Assembly: GCA_963773195.1 (NCBI GenBank)
Contig: CAVZAE010000015.1
Location: 62,001 to 126,000, forward strand
Source: CAIWHR01 sp963773195
GTDB taxonomy: Bacteria; Pseudomonadota; Gammaproteobacteria; Burkholderiales; Casimicrobiaceae
DNA length: 64,000 bases
Direction: 5' to 3'
In this document: positions 59,756 to 64,000 of the stretch, piece after piece
Numbering within the stretch: position 1 is the stretch's first letter
Layout of the letters: each line of letters starts with the position of its first letter
The notes under the pieces: model-generated
Seen by the model: the letters and a program-made list of their open reading frames with translations, nothing else
The model's database searches: none
Told to the model about the DNA's origin: nothing
Position numbers and translations under genes: made by a program

Positions 59756-60775
59756 ATGAACACCCACGACGACCTCATCTCCACCATCGCAAAGCTGACC
59801 GCCCCTGGCAAGGGCATCCTGGCCGCCGACGAGAGCACGCCGACGATCACGAAGCGCTTCAAGGCGGTCGGGATCGAGTCGACCGACGAGACGCGTCGTC
59901 AGTACCGCAACCTGTTGTTCACCACGCCCGAGGCTAATCAGTATCTGGCCGGCATCATTCTGTTCGAGGAGACGCTTGGGCAAAAAGGAGACGACGGCAC
60001 GCTGCTGCCCGATCTCCTCGCCCACCGGGGCATCGTACCGGGCATCAAGGTGGACAAGGGCACCGTCGACCTCCCTGGCGCCGACGGCGATCTGATCACG
60101 CAGGGGCTGGACGGGCTCGGCGACCGCCTGGCTGCTTACAAGGCCAAGGGCGCGCGCTTCGCGAAGTGGCGCGAGGTCTACGCGATCACGGACCGCAATC
60201 CGACGCGCCTTGGCATCGAGGCCAACGCCGAAGTGCTCGCGCGCTACGCGTCGATCTGCCAGGCGTACGGCATCGTGCCAATCGTCGAGCCCGAAGTGCT
60301 GATCGACGGTGTCCACACGATCGAGCGGTGCCGTGAAGTCTCCCAAGCGGTGCTGCACGCCGTCTTCCATGCGCTCTTCCGGCACAAGGTCCTGCTCGAA
60401 GGCATGGTGCTGAAGCCGAGCATGGTGCTGCCCGGCAAGGAAAGCCCGCCGAAGTCGTCGCCCGAGGTCGTCGCGCGTGCGACGCTCGAAGTGCTCAAGC
60501 GCACGGTGCCGGCGGCGGTGCCGACGATCAACTTCCTGTCGGGCGGTCAATCGCCCGTCGAAGCCACCGCGAACCTCAACGCAATGAACGCGATGGCGCC
60601 ACACGCGCCGTGGGTCCTGTCGTTCTCCTACGCGAGGGCGCTGCAGGACGATGCGATGAAGACGTGGGCCGGCCGCGTCGAGAACGTCAAGCCGGCGCAA
60701 AGCGCGTTCGGCAAGCGCGTGAAGATGAACAGCCTAGCGCGACAGGCGAAGTGGACCCAGGCAGCGGAGGCCTGA
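59756..60775 (+). CDS. Class I fructose-bisphosphate aldolase
   Basis: A 339-residue aldolase. GKGILAADESTPTITKRF lies near residue 18, the Schiff-base lysine is in LLEGMVLKPSMVLPGK (about 221), and NFLSGGQSPVEATANLNAMN follows. It splits or forms fructose 1,6-bisphosphate from dihydroxyacetone phosphate and glyceraldehyde 3-phosphate, so it could consume the product of the upstream DHA kinase operon. Start 59756 follows AAGGAG by 6 nt. A TATGAT -10-like hexamer lies at 59702-59707 without a clear -35. Confidence 0.93.
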   Translation: MNTHDDLISTIAKLTAPGKGILAADESTPTITKRFKAVGIESTDETRRQYRNLLFTTPEANQYLAGIILFEETLGQKGDDGTLLPDLLAHRGIVPGIKVDKGTVDLPGADGDLITQGLDGLGDRLAAYKAKGARFAKWREVYAITDRNPTRLGIEANAEVLARYASICQAYGIVPIVEPEVLIDGVHTIERCREVSQAVLHAVFHALFRHKVLLEGMVLKPSMVLPGKESPPKSSPEVVARATLEVLKRTVPAAVPTINFLSGGQSPVEATANLNAMNAMAPHAPWVLSFSYARALQDDAMKTWAGRVENVKPAQSAFGKRVKMNSLARQAKWTQAAEA

Positions 60776-60788
60776 GCCTCCGTCGTCC

Positions 60789-61127
60789 CTAGCCTTCGCC
60801 GGCGGGGAGGTGCTCGCCGTACGCGAGCTCGTCCATCATCTTCACGAAACGGGACCAGTGGAGCCGCTTGCTCTTGTGGCGGTTGCGCCCGTACCAGAAG
60901 AGCGAGCCGCGGCCGATCTCGAGCTCGCCGATCTTCTCCTCGTTCGCATAGATTTCGAGGTGGAGCGACGAGCGCGCCTTGGCGAGCTCGAAATTGAGAA
61001 GCTTCGCCTTAACCTGGTGCTTGCGGACAGCGCTCACCTTGGTGGGCCTGCGGCGGGGCTTGGCTGCTCTCCGCCGCGTGGCGCGTTTCGCCATGCGTCT
61101 GGGCTTCACCGACTTGGCGGCAGCCAT
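60789..61127 (-). CDS. Conserved basic hypothetical protein
   Basis: A 112-residue protein. The first 40 residues are very basic (SVKPRRMAKRATRRRAAKPR) and may bind nucleic acid. The C-terminal domain has ELEIGRGSLFWYGRNRHKSK and ends WSRFVKMMDELAYGEHLPAGEG. I do not know its function. It converges with the aldolase gene (13 bp apart) and follows the DUF349 gene on the same strand by 9 nt. Confidence 0.65.
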   Translation of the reverse strand: MAAAKSVKPRRMAKRATRRRAAKPRRRPTKVSAVRKHQVKAKLLNFELAKARSSLHLEIYANEEKIGELEIGRGSLFWYGRNRHKSKRLHWSRFVKMMDELAYGEHLPAGEG

Positions 61128-61136
61128 AGCTCCTCC

Positions 61137-63920
61137 TCAGGTTGACCGGGCCCGTCCTACCTTGGCGAAGAGCCGATCCGCCCGCTGCCGGTCACGGGCA
61201 TCGGTGACGCCGGGCATCGCGCACCACGCGATCAAACGCTCAGCGGGCGTATTGGCCCCTGCGCCCGTCTGGAACCGGTCGCGAAGCTTCCTCACCTGCA
61301 GTGCGAGGCGCTGCGCCTGCAGCTCCGGCGGAATGTCGAGTCCCAGCTCGATCTCGATCTCGAGCAACAGGTCGGCGCGCGCCGCAGCGCCCTCGTCCAT
61401 CCTTCCGTAATACGCGTCCGCCGTGTCCTGGTCGTAGAACGCCGCGATCGCCGCATCGCGCCGTGCGAGCATCGCCTTCTCCGCTGCCGGCGGCAGCGCG
61501 GGAAGCGCCGTCCATTGCTCGGTCGCGACCTTCTCGGCGTCGTCATCGCCGCTGCCGGACCGCACGTGCTGGTCGAGCGTTTCGCAGACGCGCTCCTTCG
61601 TCGCGAGCGTCTGCCACACTGCGGCTTCCTTCGCGTGGCCGCGCGACGACAGCGCGCCTTCGACCGCGGCCTTGGCGGCCGCGAAGCGCGACTCCAAGGC
61701 GCGTGGCGCGGCGTTCGGTCCGCGCGTCGACTGCCGCCAAGACTCGGTCGCCTCGCGCAACGCGCGACGAACCTCCTGCTCGTCCTTGTCGGTCGCTTGG
61801 GCGAGCTGCTCCAGCGTCGCGCAGATCTCGTCGAGCGCACGGCGCTCCTCGTGCTTGCGGTCGCCGTCTTCCTTGCGCTTCGCGTCGCGCGCCTGGAACA
61901 CCGCGTCGCAGGCGGCGCGGAATCGCTCCCACAGCGCGCGCTCGTCACGCTGCAGGAGCGTGAGGCCCTTTGCTTCCGTCTGCCACCGCGCCTGGATCGC
62001 CTTGATCTGCGACAGCGCGTCGCGCTCCATCGCTTTGGCGCCCAGCGCCGTCGCTTCCTCGATCAGGGCGACGCGGCGCGCCATCGCCTCGGTCCGTGCG
62101 GAGGCCAGCGCGTCGCGCGCCGGGGCCAGTGCCGCGCGGAATTTGGTGTCGAAGCTCTTCCAGGCTTTGGGGTCGACGCTGCCGAGGTCACCCTCGCGCC
62201 ATTTGTGCTCGGTCTCACGCAACCAGCGCTCGATCGCGCGCCAGTCGCGCGGCTCCCCAAGCAGGGTGGGGGCATGGGTGGCGGCGGCGGCGATGAACTC
62301 CTCGCGACTCTTGCGGGCCTCCTTGCGTCTTGCCGCCTGTTCCGCGAAATGGCGGGCGGCAGGTGCGTACGCTTTCTCGCACGCGTGATCGAAGCGCTCC
62401 CACAGCGCCTTCGGGACGCCCGCATGCTGCTGGTCGAGCGCCTTCCATTCGTTGCGCAGGTTCTGCACTTCGACGGCGAGGCGCTTGGGATCGAGCGCCG
62501 CTGCGGTCAACCCTTCCGCACGCTCACAGAGCTGCACGCGCGCCTGCTGCTGGCCGAACGATTCCCAGCGCTCGAGGTCGCCCAGCTGCTGAATGACGCG
62601 GCTCAGGCGCTGCACTGTCGGCTTGGGAAGCGCGCCGGCGCCGCCCTTGCGGGAGCGGATCTCGTCGGCGGCGGCGCGCGCCGCCTGGAGCTGTCCGGCC
62701 GCGAGCGCCTGCTCCGCCGCGTGGAGCAGATCGTGCACGTGCTGCCGCGCCGCCGTCGCCTCCTGTTGCGCCGCGCGCACTTGCGCGAGCCGCCGTTGCT
62801 CGATCACGATCACCGCGGCCTCGAACCGGCGCGTCAGAGCGGGCGTGCGGGTATGGCGATCGAGCGCCTGCCAGCGCTCAGGCAGCTTCGCGTCGTCGAT
62901 CGAGGTGCCGGCGGCCAGCTGCTCGGCCTCGTGCACCAGCGCCTCGGCGCCAGCCTGCAAGCTCAGCTCCCGCGTCCATCGCTCGATCCGCTCCTCGGCG
63001 TCCGCGAGCTTCGCTTGCGCGTTCTTGTCGCCATGCTTGTTCACTTCGTCTCGCAGGATCGCGAGCTCCGCGAGCCGCGCCGAGAGAGCGTCCGACGCCG
63101 CTGGCGCCTCGGCCGCGAGCCAGTCGTTGAGCGCGCGGTCGACGCGCGCCCGCGCGCGCTGTTCCTCGTGCTCGCGCTCGAAGCGCGCCTGCAATGACTT
63201 GCGGGCCGCGTCGGCGCGGGCGAGGCGGGTTGCGTCGTCCGCGAGTCCCAGCGCTTCCCAGCGGCGGTCGAGCTCGATCACCGCGGTGAGGATCGGACCC
63301 GGCCTGTCGACGAGCGCTTCGAGCTCGGCCAGGATGGTTTCCGCCTCGGCGTCGCGCGTCTCGCGCTCCTCGTTCGCTTCGATCCGCTTGCGTGCGTCGC
63401 GCGCCACGCCGCGGTCCTTGCTGCCTGCGGCATCGGCCAGCTTGCGCAGGCCCTCGGCCGTATGCACGCGTTCGGCGGCGGCCTTGCGCGTTTCCGCATG
63501 CTCGCCCGTGAGCGCGAGTTCGAGCAGCACGGTCTCGTCGCGAATGGCGGCGACGGCGCCGCGACGGCGATCCGCAATCGACGTGCGGCGCGCGACGTCC
63601 GCGCGGATCGCGTCGGTACAGGCATCGGATTCGAGGAAACCGCTCGCTTGCGCGTCGTCGGAGGCCACGGCCACCGCGAGCCCAAGCCCCGCGGCGATCG
63701 CGGCGCGAACCTCCGGATCGGATTCCCTGTTCAGCGCGGCGGCCAGCGCGGCGACGCCTGCGCAGCGTTTCGCCGCGGCGATGCGCACCTCGGCCGCAGG
63801 ATCCGCGAGCAGCGCTGCGAGCTCGTCGGAGTCGGGGGGCAGCTCGGTTGCGCCCTGGACGCGCCGCACAGGATCGGCGTCCTCGTGCGCCGCGCCGCGG
63901 AAAAGGCGTTTGGAAGGCAT
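61137..63920 (-). CDS. DUF349 domain-containing protein
   Basis: A 927-residue soluble protein, rich in Ala, Glu and Arg, with long helical and coiled-coil stretches. Several DUF349-type repeats are visible (RWQTEAKGLTLLQRDERALW, WKALDQQHAGVPKALWERFD, FDTKFRAALAPARDALAS), each with a conserved Trp and Phe. The start 63920 (MPSKRLFRGAAHE) is near the end of the gene at the window edge, with which it may form an operon. DUF349 proteins are widespread but poorly understood. Confidence 0.85.
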   Translation of the reverse strand: MPSKRLFRGAAHEDADPVRRVQGATELPPDSDELAALLADPAAEVRIAAAKRCAGVAALAAALNRESDPEVRAAIAAGLGLAVAVASDDAQASGFLESDACTDAIRADVARRTSIADRRRGAVAAIRDETVLLELALTGEHAETRKAAAERVHTAEGLRKLADAAGSKDRGVARDARKRIEANEERETRDAEAETILAELEALVDRPGPILTAVIELDRRWEALGLADDATRLARADAARKSLQARFEREHEEQRARARVDRALNDWLAAEAPAASDALSARLAELAILRDEVNKHGDKNAQAKLADAEERIERWTRELSLQAGAEALVHEAEQLAAGTSIDDAKLPERWQALDRHTRTPALTRRFEAAVIVIEQRRLAQVRAAQQEATAARQHVHDLLHAAEQALAAGQLQAARAAADEIRSRKGGAGALPKPTVQRLSRVIQQLGDLERWESFGQQQARVQLCERAEGLTAAALDPKRLAVEVQNLRNEWKALDQQHAGVPKALWERFDHACEKAYAPAARHFAEQAARRKEARKSREEFIAAAATHAPTLLGEPRDWRAIERWLRETEHKWREGDLGSVDPKAWKSFDTKFRAALAPARDALASARTEAMARRVALIEEATALGAKAMERDALSQIKAIQARWQTEAKGLTLLQRDERALWERFRAACDAVFQARDAKRKEDGDRKHEERRALDEICATLEQLAQATDKDEQEVRRALREATESWRQSTRGPNAAPRALESRFAAAKAAVEGALSSRGHAKEAAVWQTLATKERVCETLDQHVRSGSGDDDAEKVATEQWTALPALPPAAEKAMLARRDAAIAAFYDQDTADAYYGRMDEGAAARADLLLEIEIELGLDIPPELQAQRLALQVRKLRDRFQTGAGANTPAERLIAWCAMPGVTDARDRQRADRLFAKVGRARST

Positions 63921-63931
63921 GCGGCCGCGAG

Positions 63932-64000
63932 TCAGGGCGTCGCGAGCGCCCGCACTCCCTTGGCGTAGACCTCGTCGAAGATCGTCTCGAGGCCCGCGTG
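63932..64000 (-). CDS. C-terminal part of a gene running off the window
   Basis: The last 22 codons plus stop of a minus-strand gene: the peptide ends TIFDEVYAKGVRALATP. The rest lies beyond base 64000. The frame is open and has the local codon bias. Family not identifiable from this much. Confidence 0.5.
   Translation of the reverse strand, partial: HAGLETIFDEVYAKGVRALATP

Noticed and set aside
61515..63197. A 560-codon plus-strand open frame
   Set aside because: It is antisense to the DUF349 gene, with Leu/Arg-rich composition and no motifs.

Overview
This is a 64 kb piece of a GC-rich bacterial chromosome (GC-rich third codon positions, ATGA/GTGA overlaps, no phage genes). The gene families (oxalate/formate-type MFS, livKHMGF transporter with acyl-CoA genes, TAXI solute-binding protein, patatin plus 3-hydroxybutyrate dehydrogenase, DUF349 protein) and GC-rich palindromic repeats around livH/livM/livG point to a betaproteobacterium, probably Burkholderiales. 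That placement is inference; no rRNA is present.

Layout. 0-7.1 kb: a membrane-anchored hypothetical protein, an OxlT-like MFS carrier with a TauE/SafE permease, a DUF3014 protein, and a minus-strand three-gene envelope-sugar operon (multi-spanning membrane protein, GT2 glycosyltransferase, half-size EamA/SMR carrier). 7.4-23.6 kb: a carboxylate-use island, with a five-gene branched-chain-amino-acid-type ABC transporter followed by hydratase/3-hydroxyacyl-CoA dehydrogenase, thiolase, MDR reductase, DMT exporter, two acyl-CoA dehydrogenases, an SDR and an acyl-CoA ligase. Together these could import, activate and beta-oxidise an unidentified acid. 23.7-33.6 kb: signalling and stress genes: a TAXI protein with a zinc-ribbon membrane protein, a PAS-GAF sensor without output domain, an OmpR/EnvZ-type two-component pair, a small acidic protein, an ECF sigma operon encoding a permuted papain-fold protein and an LCIB-like carbonic anhydrase homologue, and a secreted cupin. 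33.8-42.7 kb: redox and storage genes: flavin disulfide reductase, DUF302, YeeE/YedE, patatin, 3-hydroxybutyrate dehydrogenase, NDH-2, secreted peroxiredoxin, phospholipase D-type lipoprotein.

43.5-53.5 kb is the most striking locus. It is a single-strand operon encoding a sugar/polyol-type ABC importer (binding protein, two permeases, a 67-aa membrane peptide, two different ATPases) directly followed by DhaL, DhaM, HPr, PTS Enzyme I, a putative HTH regulator and DhaK. The layout suggests ABC uptake of dihydroxyacetone or a related short ketose, then PEP-dependent phosphorylation by a dedicated phosphorelay. The first gene (binding protein) and the last (dhaK) carry two and four apparent +1 frameshifts, while the genes between them read intact. 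An inverted ACTAAACA motif upstream could be the operator.

53.8-64 kb: tRNA-His and tRNA-Arg, an MFS transporter, a frameshifted cyclase/ATPase regulator, an alpha/beta hydrolase, class I fructose-bisphosphate aldolase, a small basic protein, a DUF349 protein and a truncated gene at the right edge. No CRISPR array, rRNA, intact transposase or phage gene was seen.
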